Positions 1-5,570 of a DNA stretch of 7,311 nt are shown in pieces. Each line of letters begins with the position of its first letter. The first letter of the stretch is position 1. The DNA lies in contig LSCM01000058.1 of the NCBI GenBank assembly GCA_001577185.1, positions 1 through 7,311 on the forward strand, read 5' to 3'. Source of the stretch: Cloacimonetes bacterium TCS62. Lineage in GTDB: Bacteria; Cloacimonadota; Cloacimonadia; Cloacimonadales; TCS61. A model generated the notes under the pieces. The model saw nothing but the letters and a program-made list of their open reading frames with translations, was not told where the DNA came from and made no database searches. The translations under genes were made by a program, and so were the position numbers.

Positions 1-321
1 CCAAAATTAGAAATAATACCTGGGAAAAATCCGAAAATTATTTGGATTGGGATGAAAACCAATAATAAAAAAATATTTACTATCTCTAAAAAAATTAGGT
101 ATGAATTACGTCAATTGGGCTATCAAATTGAATCTCGTTCATTACGAATTCATATTACCTTAGGAAGAATAAAAAAAACATTGCCAAAAAAACTAATTCA
201 TAAAATTTTAACTACAGAGTTAAAGTTTGAAGATATAAGTGTAGATAAAGTTGCTTTGTATAAAAGTCTTTTAAGACCTAGTGGGCCAGTATATGAAGAG
301 ATAGGCCACATAAATCTTTAA
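1..321 (+). CDS. thpR: RNA 2',3'-cyclic phosphodiesterase ThpR, C-terminal part (5' end outside window)
   Basis: This is the C-terminal 106 residues of a 2H-phosphoesterase of the ThpR / 2'-5' RNA ligase-like family, which hydrolyses 2',3'-cyclic phosphate ends of RNA. The frame is open back to base 1, and those first codons read as family sequence (IIWIGM, like the usual 'prviWvGv' strand). The ATG at base 52 is therefore internal and the true start lies upstream. The second HxTx catalytic motif is visible as RIHITLGR (His-Ile-Thr-Leu at bases 151-162), followed by the typical C-terminal block ending in a SxLxPSGPxYE stretch. The first HxT motif lies outside the window. Only 28 nt separate its stop from recA, so the two are probably co-transcribed, as thpR/cinA and recA are in many bacteria. 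Identification is from motifs only but is fairly secure. Confidence 0.85.
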   Translation, partial: PKLEIIPGKNPKIIWIGMKTNNKKIFTISKKIRYELRQLGYQIESRSLRIHITLGRIKKTLPKKLIHKILTTELKFEDISVDKVALYKSLLRPSGPVYEEIGHINL

Positions 322-349
322 TTGTATAGTTAATTTAAAGGAGTAGATT

Positions 350-1393
350 ATGGCGACCAAAGATAAAAAATCAGCTTTAAAAACAGCATTAAATCAACTT
401 GATAAACAATACGGAGTTGGAACAATAATGAGAATGGGTGATAAACCCAAATCTTCCGTAGAGTCGATACCTACTGGAGCTTTGAATTTAGATGCAGCTC
501 TTGGAATCGGTGGTATACCCAAAGGTAGAGTTACAGAAATCTATGGCCCGGAAGCATCCGGTAAAACAACCTTAGCTTTACACTGTGTAGCAGAGGCTCA
601 AAAGCAAGATGGTGTAGTTGCTTTTATTGATGTAGAACATGCACTCGATCCTGTATATGCTGCAAATATTGGAGTAGATACAGAAAATCTTCTACTTTCA
701 CAACCAGACGGTGGAGAACAAGCATTGGAAATTGTTGAGACTCTTGTACGAAGTAATGCCATAAGTTTGATCGTTATTGATTCAGTCGCTGCTCTTGTAC
801 CTCGCGCTGAGATCGAAGGTAATATGGGAGACTCTCATGTTGGCTTGCAAGCACGACTTATGTCCCAAGCACTTAGAAAACTTACCGGTATCATTAGTAA
901 ATCTAATACTTCAGTAATTTTTATTAATCAAACTCGTATGAAAATAGGTGTACCAGCTTATGTTAATCCCGAAACTACTACAGGAGGAGTAGCTTTGAAA
1001 TTTTACTCTTCAGTTAGAATTGAAGTAAGAAGAGTGGGTTCAGTTAAGCAAGTTGGATCTGGTTCAGATATTGTAGGTAATAAAACTCGAGCTAAGATAG
1101 TAAAAAATAAATTTGCACCTCCATTCAAAAAAATTGAGTTCCCGATCGTATTTGGTGAAGGAATCTCCTATTATGACATATTAGTAGATTCTGCTGTTGA
1201 AAATGACATTGTTAAACGTAGTGGCTCATGGTATTCTTATGGTGAAACAAAGATAGGTCAGGGAGCAGAAAAAGTTAAAACTTTCTTAGAGGAAAATGAA
1301 GATATTCATAAAGAAATAAAAGAGAAAGTAAAGATTGCATTAGGACTAATTGAACCATCAAAAGATGATAGTAAAGACAAGAAAAAGGACTAA
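350..1393 (+). CDS. recA: Recombinase RecA
   Basis: RecA is the DNA-dependent ATPase that forms filaments on single-stranded DNA for homologous recombination, and in organisms with LexA it triggers the SOS response. The protein is 347 aa, normal for the family. Visible landmarks are Walker A GPEASGKTT at residues 66-74, catalytic Glu96 in FIDVEHALDP, Walker B LIVIDS at 140-145, and loop L1 around EGNMGDSHVGLQAR at 156-169. The switch Gln194 is in FINQTRMKIG, and NPETTTGG lies in loop L2. Residue numbers match E. coli RecA up to 201. Loop L2 then reads PAYV where the common sequence is MFG, one residue longer, and the residue after TTTGG is Val instead of Asn. The C-terminal tail is lysine-rich as well as acidic, unlike the strongly acidic E. 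coli tail. The ATG at 350 has AAAGGAG six bases upstream. There is no obvious SOS box in the 28-nt gap. Confidence 0.98.
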   Translation: MATKDKKSALKTALNQLDKQYGVGTIMRMGDKPKSSVESIPTGALNLDAALGIGGIPKGRVTEIYGPEASGKTTLALHCVAEAQKQDGVVAFIDVEHALDPVYAANIGVDTENLLLSQPDGGEQALEIVETLVRSNAISLIVIDSVAALVPRAEIEGNMGDSHVGLQARLMSQALRKLTGIISKSNTSVIFINQTRMKIGVPAYVNPETTTGGVALKFYSSVRIEVRRVGSVKQVGSGSDIVGNKTRAKIVKNKFAPPFKKIEFPIVFGEGISYYDILVDSAVENDIVKRSGSWYSYGETKIGQGAEKVKTFLEENEDIHKEIKEKVKIALGLIEPSKDDSKDKKKD

Positions 1394-1973
1394 AACTACA
1401 TCATTAGTTACAGTACATAATAAAATGTGGGGGATCTTACCTAATAAGGTCCTCTATTTTTATTCTGATAATAGTATTACTGAATTTGAAATTTCTGAAG
1501 AAGATTCACGAAAAATGCTGGATGAAATTAAAGAATTTAGTTGGAATAAACTGTTAAATTACCTTTCCTACCGTGAGCGTTCTCAGGACGAATGTCGAAA
1601 TTATCTTAGACAGAAAGCATATTTGAAGGAAAATCTTCAGGTTGAGCTAATAGATAAAGCGATATCTTTAAATTATATTAATGATAAAAGATTTACTGAA
1701 CTTTATATTGATGATATGATTAAAAAAGGTAGAAGTAAAAATGAAATGGTTTCTAAGCTAAGAAATAAAAAAATAGCAAATAAATTTATAGAAGATATTA
1801 TTCCACAGAAGTTAACTCCAAAAACCATGGAAAATATTTTAAACTTGAACCTTGCTAAAGTACAGAAGCGATATGCAAATCTTTCAAAAAAGAAAAAAAA
1901 AGAAAAAATTCTAAATTACTTGACCCGAAAAGGTTTTTCATATTGGGAAGTAAAACAAAAACTACAGGATTGA
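1365..1973 (+). CDS. recX: Regulatory protein RecX
   Basis: This is a RecX-family protein, which binds RecA filaments and modulates (usually inhibits) RecA activity. The core shows the family pattern of helical repeats. A first helical block with YRERSQDECRNYLRQKAY is followed by a LNYINDKRFTELYIDD block (the usual 'gylDDxrfA' element), then a basic third repeat ending in YLTRKGFSYWEVKQKL. An N-terminal strand region (about TSLVTVHNK to FEIS) matches the short N-terminal extension seen in many RecX proteins. The start is uncertain. ATG 1365 gives 202 aa and overlaps the 3' end of recA by 29 nt. TTG 1350 and ATG 1425 are alternatives, and none has a strong ribosome-binding site. ATG 1425 would cut the N-terminal strand region. 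Overlap with recA suggests translational coupling. The 3' part contains a long A-rich run (1886-1908). Confidence 0.88.
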   Translation: MIVKTRKRTKTTSLVTVHNKMWGILPNKVLYFYSDNSITEFEISEEDSRKMLDEIKEFSWNKLLNYLSYRERSQDECRNYLRQKAYLKENLQVELIDKAISLNYINDKRFTELYIDDMIKKGRSKNEMVSKLRNKKIANKFIEDIIPQKLTPKTMENILNLNLAKVQKRYANLSKKKKKEKILNYLTRKGFSYWEVKQKLQD

Positions 1974-1978
1974 AAATG
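1966..1978 (+). promoter_or_regulatory. Ribosome-binding site fixing the phosphoribosyltransferase start
   Basis: AGGA at 1966-1969 lies six bases before ATG 1976, inside the last codons of recX. The recX stop TGA (1971-1973) sits between the two. This selects ATG 1976 over the in-frame TTG at 1943, which lies within recX and has no such site. It implies that translation of the two genes is coupled. Confidence 0.7.
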
Positions 1979-2461
1979 GAAAAAATTCATAAAGTAAAAT
2001 ATACCTACAATAAGCTGCATAATTTAGTAAAAAAAATGGCCAATGAGATCGATGATCAAGGGACTAAGATAGATATTGTAATTGCAATAGCTACTGGAGG
2101 ATGGATCCCAGCAAGAATATTAAGAACATTTTTGTCTCATAATGGAAAGTTTCCTAAACCGTTATATTCCATTGGTATAATCAACTATGATAGTGACGAT
2201 AATCTCTTAGATCATCCTACAATAGTTCAGGATCTACCAGATAGTATCGAATTCAAAAATAAAAACGTTCTTCTAGTTGATGAAGTTGCTGATTCAGGAG
2301 GAACTTTTGTAAAAGCACAGAATTATATTAATAAGCTTTCTCCAAAATCTTTAATTACTGCTGTTATACACCTTAAGGATAAAAGTAAATTTAAACCGGA
2401 TTTTATTGGAGAAAAAGCGGGAAATAACTGGATTGTTTATCCATGGGATGTTAAAGAATAG
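1976..2461 (+). CDS. Phosphoribosyltransferase, purine (hypoxanthine/xanthine-guanine) type
   Basis: This is a type I phosphoribosyltransferase of 161 aa, expected to join a nucleobase to PRPP in cytoplasmic nucleotide salvage. The PRPP-binding signature is clear: VLLVDEVADSGGT at residues 98-110, two acidic residues after a hydrophobic strand and before the phosphate loop. An upstream strand-loop IAIATGGWIPARIL at 36-49 is the pyrophosphate loop, resembling the 'SRGGxxPA' of Gpt-like enzymes. The C-terminus ends NWIVYPWD, the Trp-containing block seen in xanthine-guanine and archaeal-type hypoxanthine phosphoribosyltransferases. Substrate cannot be settled from sequence alone, and a regulatory or uncharacterised PRTase remains possible. 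The gene begins 2 nt after recX and ends 20 nt before the nif3-like gene, so it is part of the recA operon. Its sequence gives no link to recombination. Confidence 0.87.
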   Translation: MEKIHKVKYTYNKLHNLVKKMANEIDDQGTKIDIVIAIATGGWIPARILRTFLSHNGKFPKPLYSIGIINYDSDDNLLDHPTIVQDLPDSIEFKNKNVLLVDEVADSGGTFVKAQNYINKLSPKSLITAVIHLKDKSKFKPDFIGEKAGNNWIVYPWDVKE

Positions 2462-2481
2462 ACATTAAAAAGGAAATTGAG

Positions 2482-3582
2482 ATGAAAGATAAAATCATTA
2501 GAGTATCCGATCTAGTTGGTTATCTAAATAATATTGCTGATCCTTCTTTAGCATTGGAATGGGATAATGTAGGCTTTCAAGTTGGTGATGCCAATCTGGA
2601 AGTAAAGAAGGTTTTACTCACACTCGATGTTACTAAAAATGCCATTAATAAAGCTATTAAAGAAAATGTACAAATGATAATCTCGCATCATCCCTTAATT
2701 TTCAAGCCTATAAAAAAAATCACAAATCCATTATATCTGAAATTGATCAAAAATAATATCGCAGTCTATTGTGCTCATACAAACCTTGATGTAATCAAAA
2801 AAGGTGTAAATTTTGCATTCGCTGAAAAGCTTAACTTGTCCAATTTAGAATTTCTCTCAAACGAAAGTGGTACGCAAATCTACCAGCTTGCCATTTATGT
2901 TCCAGAGAATTCTTTAGAAAAAGTTGCTACAGCAGCTTTCAAAGTAGGTGCTGGCAAGATAGGTAATTACGAAGAGTGTCTAAATGAATATGATGTTAAA
3001 GGTCAGTTCAAGCCAATTTCCGGAAGTAAACCTACAATTGGAAAACACAATGAGATCGAGAAAGTTAATGAAAAAAAACTGGAAATTTTTGTAGATTCTC
3101 ATAAACTGAATAGAGTTATATCTGCTATAAAAAAAGCTCATCCCTACGAAACTCCAGCCTATGCAGTTTATTCACAGACAAAACAAAGTGAAAATTATGG
3201 TTTAGGTCTAATCGGTGAATTGACCGAGGAGATGACCTTGAAAGAGCTAGCAGAATTTGTGAAACACCAATTGAAAGCTCCATTTGTTAAACTTTGGAAA
3301 GCAGGAAAACCTTCGAGTGAAAAAGTAAAAAAAATCGCTATTTGCGGTGGTAGTGGTACATCACTTCTTTCTCAAACTTATGGCAGAGCAGATGTATTTG
3401 TCTCTGCTGATTTTACTTACCATACAATTTTAGATAGTCGGATCCCACTTATCGATGCTGGACATTTCTATACTGAAAATCCGGTTCTGGAAAATCTTAA
3501 AGAAATGCTGGCTAAATTTGAGGTGAAGATAATTGAGTTAACTGCTGCAGAGCATGAGATACGTGATTTATGGGTATTGTAA
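2482..3582 (+). CDS. Nif3-like dinuclear metal centre hexameric protein
   Basis: This is a Nif3 / YbgI / YqfO family protein of 366 aa. The family forms hexameric toroids with a two-metal site in each subunit. Members have been annotated as GTP cyclohydrolase 1 type 2, but the physiological substrate is generally unresolved. The N-terminal half has LEWDNVGFQVGD at 25-36, the metal-binding SHHPLIF at 68-74 and AHTNLD at 98-103. The C-terminal half has a glycine-rich CGGSGTSLL segment, ADFTYH around 309-314 and the ligand pair H328/E332 in GHFYTE. Between the halves lies the long-form insert (about 130-230) with the YqfO-type alpha/beta domain ending in AHPYETPAY. The usual GD before the 'xYH' block is AD here. 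ATG 2482 is preceded by AAAAAGGAA, with AGG about 8 bases upstream. It is the last gene of the recA operon and is followed at once by a hairpin terminator. Confidence 0.93.
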   Translation: MKDKIIRVSDLVGYLNNIADPSLALEWDNVGFQVGDANLEVKKVLLTLDVTKNAINKAIKENVQMIISHHPLIFKPIKKITNPLYLKLIKNNIAVYCAHTNLDVIKKGVNFAFAEKLNLSNLEFLSNESGTQIYQLAIYVPENSLEKVATAAFKVGAGKIGNYEECLNEYDVKGQFKPISGSKPTIGKHNEIEKVNEKKLEIFVDSHKLNRVISAIKKAHPYETPAYAVYSQTKQSENYGLGLIGELTEEMTLKELAEFVKHQLKAPFVKLWKAGKPSSEKVKKIAICGGSGTSLLSQTYGRADVFVSADFTYHTILDSRIPLIDAGHFYTENPVLENLKEMLAKFEVKIIELTAAEHEIRDLWVL

Positions 3583-3604
3583 AACACGAGTCCCCCTCGT
3601 GTTT
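3582..3604 (+). terminator. Hairpin at the end of the recA-nif3 operon
   Basis: This is a perfect 9-bp inverted repeat, AAACACGAG (3582-3590) and CTCGTGTTT (3596-3604), around the 5-nt loop TCCCC. It begins at the last base of the nif3-like stop codon. The position and stem suit an intrinsic terminator, but the T-rich side is short (TTT, then CTG) and the A/T ends are shared with the stem. Termination may be weak or work in both directions. Confidence 0.55.
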
Positions 3605-3616
3605 CTGCTCAATCGT

Positions 3617-3634
3617 ACATCAGGGGACTGATGT
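3617..3634 (+). promoter_or_regulatory. Second hairpin, in front of the yqaA-like gene
   Basis: This is a perfect 7-bp stem, ACATCAG (3617-3623) and CTGATGT (3628-3634), with the tetraloop GGGA. It ends 6 nt before AGGTG (3641-3645), the probable ribosome-binding site of the gene starting at 3651. There is no T-run after it, so it is not a normal terminator. Its loop region GGGGACT (3623-3629) is the exact complement of AGTCCCC (3589-3595) in the loop region of the preceding hairpin. The structure is seen directly; any regulatory role is inference. Confidence 0.4.
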
Positions 3635-3650
3635 GGTTACAGGTGTTTAA

Positions 3651-4103
3651 ATGACCTTCGATCTCCCTCTCTGGATGTCCGATTTTATTCAGAATTACGG
3701 TTTCTGGGCCTTGATGCTCAGTTCATTCATAGCGGCGACCCTCTTTCCTGCCAGCTCTTCCGCTTTGATGTTCGCAGCAATGGCAGCCGGCATGTCTCCA
3801 CTCAAAGCTTTCATCTCAGCTTCGGTGGGTAACAGTGCAGGTTGCGCTGTGAATTACTGGTTGGGTTATCTAATAGGAAAACCGCTCATACCTAGGTTAC
3901 AGAGATCTCACAGTGGGAGAAAGGCGATCGGTTATACTCAAAAGTATGGAACGTGGAGTCTATTTATCTCCTGGACTCCATTTCTCGGCGATCCGATCAC
4001 GATCGCAGCAGGGATCTTTCGCATTTCCTTTGTGAAATTTGTGGCGATCGCTATTTCTTTGCGGGTGCTGGGTTATCTAATTCTAACTTTATTCTTCATT
4101 TGA
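3651..4103 (+). CDS. YqaA-family (DedA/VTT domain) inner-membrane protein
   Basis: This is a 150-aa hydrophobic protein resembling E. coli YqaA, a small member of the DedA/VTT (SNARE-associated) superfamily. DedA proteins are inner-membrane proteins, some of which move undecaprenyl phosphate or phospholipids across the bilayer; the role of the YqaA branch is not established. Visible family features are SSFIAATLFPASS near residues 24-37, the re-entrant glycine pattern VGNSAGCAVNYWLGYLIGKP at about 59-78, and SWTPFLGDPITIAAGIFRIS at about 106-125. A last membrane segment follows to the C-terminus. Length is close to E. coli YqaA. ATG 3651 has AGGTG five bases upstream. GC content by eye is about 48%, against roughly 30% in the nif3-like gene, which suggests a different origin or selection. 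Its 3' end overlaps the convergent MFS remnant by 31 nt. Confidence 0.85.
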   Translation: MTFDLPLWMSDFIQNYGFWALMLSSFIAATLFPASSSALMFAAMAAGMSPLKAFISASVGNSAGCAVNYWLGYLIGKPLIPRLQRSHSGRKAIGYTQKYGTWSLFISWTPFLGDPITIAAGIFRISFVKFVAIAISLRVLGYLILTLFFI

Positions 4104-4408
4104 TCTTTCCTATATAAAAGCCAAACACTCAGACACAATAATCCCAACCCGATATAGAACCAAACCCGAAAAGCGATAAACACATTATTCTTCTCTGTTA
4201 TCAAACCGATCAGTGATCGCGAAAAGATCATGATGAAACTTGCCAGCAGATTCACACCGGATATCACCGATGCCTTGACTCGATTATCAATATTCTTATT
4301 GATCATTATTTTGAGTATTGGTTCACTAAGAAAAAAAGCAAATCGCAACATGATTATACCGCTAAGAATCACAAAAGGCATTTTAGAAAAACCAGTTATC
4401 GCTATCTT
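4073..4408 (-). pseudogene. MFS transporter remnant, C-terminal third only
   Basis: Reading leftward, the frame encodes about 111 residues with three hydrophobic segments. They are joined by NKNIDNRVKASVISGVN, which resembles the cytoplasmic 'N-x-x-I-x-x-x-x-R-A-T-x-x-S' stretch before the last helices of major facilitator superfamily transporters. The helix pattern after it, ending in a basic tail KNKVRIR, fits the final transmembrane helices of a 12-helix transporter. The frame begins just after an in-frame TAA at 4409-4411, and the nine codons before ATG 4381 still look like membrane-protein sequence. About two thirds of a normal MFS protein (some 300 residues) is missing on the 5' side, and none is recognisable upstream. 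Production of a working protein is unlikely. A small intact membrane protein of its own cannot be excluded. Confidence 0.6.
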
Positions 4409-4556
4409 TTAATATCATTTTTTTTGATACTTTTCTTCGCAGCTTTTCGTATTTATCTGCTAAAATATAGTTATCTAATTGAAGTTTAGAATTGAAAGGA
4501 CCTGAAATAAAAACCTTGAAATTTCGAGGTACAAACTTGTCTTCCAGCAGTTTCTC
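4383..4556 (-). other. Unidentified 57-codon open frame behind malG, possible gene remnant
   Basis: Directly after the malG-like gene, the minus strand carries TAGGAG (4559-4554) and then an open frame with no ATG or GTG near its start. The first plausible initiators are CTG codons at 4550 and 4547. The translation is protein-like and lacks low-complexity character: LLEDKFVPRNFKVFISGPFN is followed by a charged region, then it runs out of frame into the MFS remnant and stops at 4383-4385. The position, spacing and ribosome-binding-like site suit the head of a third gene of the permease operon, cut off at about 4412. The FKVFISGPFN stretch is faintly like the beta-sandwich domains at the front of some alpha-amylase-type enzymes, but this is too weak to name a function. 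It may equally be non-coding. Confidence 0.3.
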
Positions 4557-4585
4557 CTAATAAATTTTCAGTTTTATCAATTTAT

Positions 4586-5557
4586 TTATCCTTTCAAACC
4601 ACTGGAAGCAAAGCTGGCAATTATCTGCTTTTGGGCTATTAAGAACAAAATAACTAAAGGTAAAATACTAAAAGTGGAAGCTGCCATAAGAAGCGAAGTC
4701 TGAGCTGAAGCTTCCTGTGAAAAATAACTAAGTCCAACTTGTAAAACTCGAATTGCGGGACTATCCGTCATAACTAGTGGCCACATAAAGCTATTCCAAC
4801 TTCCGATAAATCCAAATATAGCAGCTGTAGCTAAGACTGATTTTGAAAGTGGGAGTACTAATTTCCACAAAGTTCTCAATCTCCCGCATCCATCTATTCG
4901 AGCTGCGTCGAAAAGTTCATCAGGTATCGTTTTAAATTGTTGCCTTAGTAAAAAAATTGTAAAAATATTCGCCATCCATGGTACGATCAGAGCTTGATAT
5001 GTATCTATCCAACCTAAATGATTTAATAATACATATGATGGTATCAAATAAACAGGTTGAGGAACCATCATCATACTTATGAAGAAATAAAATAAGAAAT
5101 CTCTACCTTTGAATCGCATGATCGCAAAAGCATAGGCAGCAAGAGAACCAGTTACAATAACTCCAAGAACCGTTAGAACAGAAACTAAAATTGTATTCAG
5201 AAAATATCGTTTAAATGGCACTTTCGTAAATGCTTTTTTAAAATTTTCAAAATGTAATTTTATCTTTCTTTGGCTTTTGATGTCGGATGTTGCTACTTTT
5301 TCATAGGAGCGAATTCTTTCCATATTATCATTGTATATATGAACGTATGTACTATCTCCTTCTTGCTTAATATCTGTAATCCGATATGTTGTTCCATCTT
5401 CCTCGTAAGTTGAATATTCTTCAATGGGAAGAAATCCAACATTACCTTTGTTAACTTCAAGCTGAGATTTTACAGAAGTTGTGATCATCCATATGAATGG
5501 GATGACCATTATTAATCCACAAATACTCAAAATCGTATATGATATATATTTTTTCAT
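4586..5557 (-). CDS. Carbohydrate ABC transporter permease, MalG-like (CUT1 family)
   Basis: This is an inner-membrane permease of a binding-protein-dependent sugar importer, 323 aa from ATG 5557. It has an N-terminal helix (about 5-27) with PFIWMITTSVKS and NTILVSV starting the second helix at about 121. The cytoplasmic EAA loop that docks on the ATPase is ELFDAARIDGCGRLRTLWKL at about 214-233, and GSWNSFMWPLV follows, as in MalG proteins. Family members are usually near 275-280 aa. The excess lies between helix 1 and helix 2, at about residues 46-100, a polar, beta-rich stretch facing outside the membrane. AAAGG at 5569-5565 overlaps the stop of the MalF-like gene and lies 7 nt from ATG 5557 (4 nt from the adjoining ATG 5560). 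The in-frame ATG 5590 would overlap the upstream gene and is unlikely. Substrate is unknown; no binding protein or ATPase gene is adjacent in the window. Confidence 0.92.
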   Translation of the reverse strand: MKKYISYTILSICGLIMVIPFIWMITTSVKSQLEVNKGNVGFLPIEEYSTYEEDGTTYRITDIKQEGDSTYVHIYNDNMERIRSYEKVATSDIKSQRKIKLHFENFKKAFTKVPFKRYFLNTILVSVLTVLGVIVTGSLAAYAFAIMRFKGRDFLFYFFISMMMVPQPVYLIPSYVLLNHLGWIDTYQALIVPWMANIFTIFLLRQQFKTIPDELFDAARIDGCGRLRTLWKLVLPLSKSVLATAAIFGFIGSWNSFMWPLVMTDSPAIRVLQVGLSYFSQEASAQTSLLMAASTFSILPLVILFLIAQKQIIASFASSGLKG

Positions 5558-5564
5558 CATTTCA

Positions 5565-5570
5565 CCTTTA
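5565..5570 (-). promoter_or_regulatory. Ribosome-binding site overlapping the malF-like stop codon
   Basis: On the minus strand TAAAGG (5570-5565) contains both the stop codon TAA of the MalF-like gene and AAAGG, the ribosome-binding site for the MalG-like gene starting at 5557 or 5560. This favours those starts over the in-frame ATG 5590 and indicates translational coupling, which helps keep the two permease subunits in equal amounts. Confidence 0.65.

Noticed and set aside
52..321. ATG 52 as the start of a complete 89-residue protein
   Set aside because: The frame is open to base 1, and the codons before ATG 52 encode ThpR-like sequence (IIWIG), so the gene is cut by the window edge and does not start here.
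322..349. LexA/SOS box before recA
   Set aside because: The 28-nt gap contains only AT-rich sequence and the ribosome-binding site, with no CTG-N10-CAG or GAAC-N4-GTTC pattern.
1943..1975. TTG 1943 as start of the phosphoribosyltransferase
   Set aside because: It lies inside recX without a ribosome-binding site, while ATG 1976 has AGGA six bases upstream and gives a family-like N-terminus.
4230..4412. 60-codon plus-strand open frame
   Set aside because: It lies antisense to the MFS remnant. Its hydrophobic look mirrors the membrane helices on the other strand, and no ribosome-binding site precedes it.
4514..4529. Imperfect 16-bp palindrome around AAATTT as a terminator or operator
   Set aside because: It has no loop, two mismatched positions and no T-run, lies within the possible gene remnant, and is easily produced by chance in AT-rich DNA.
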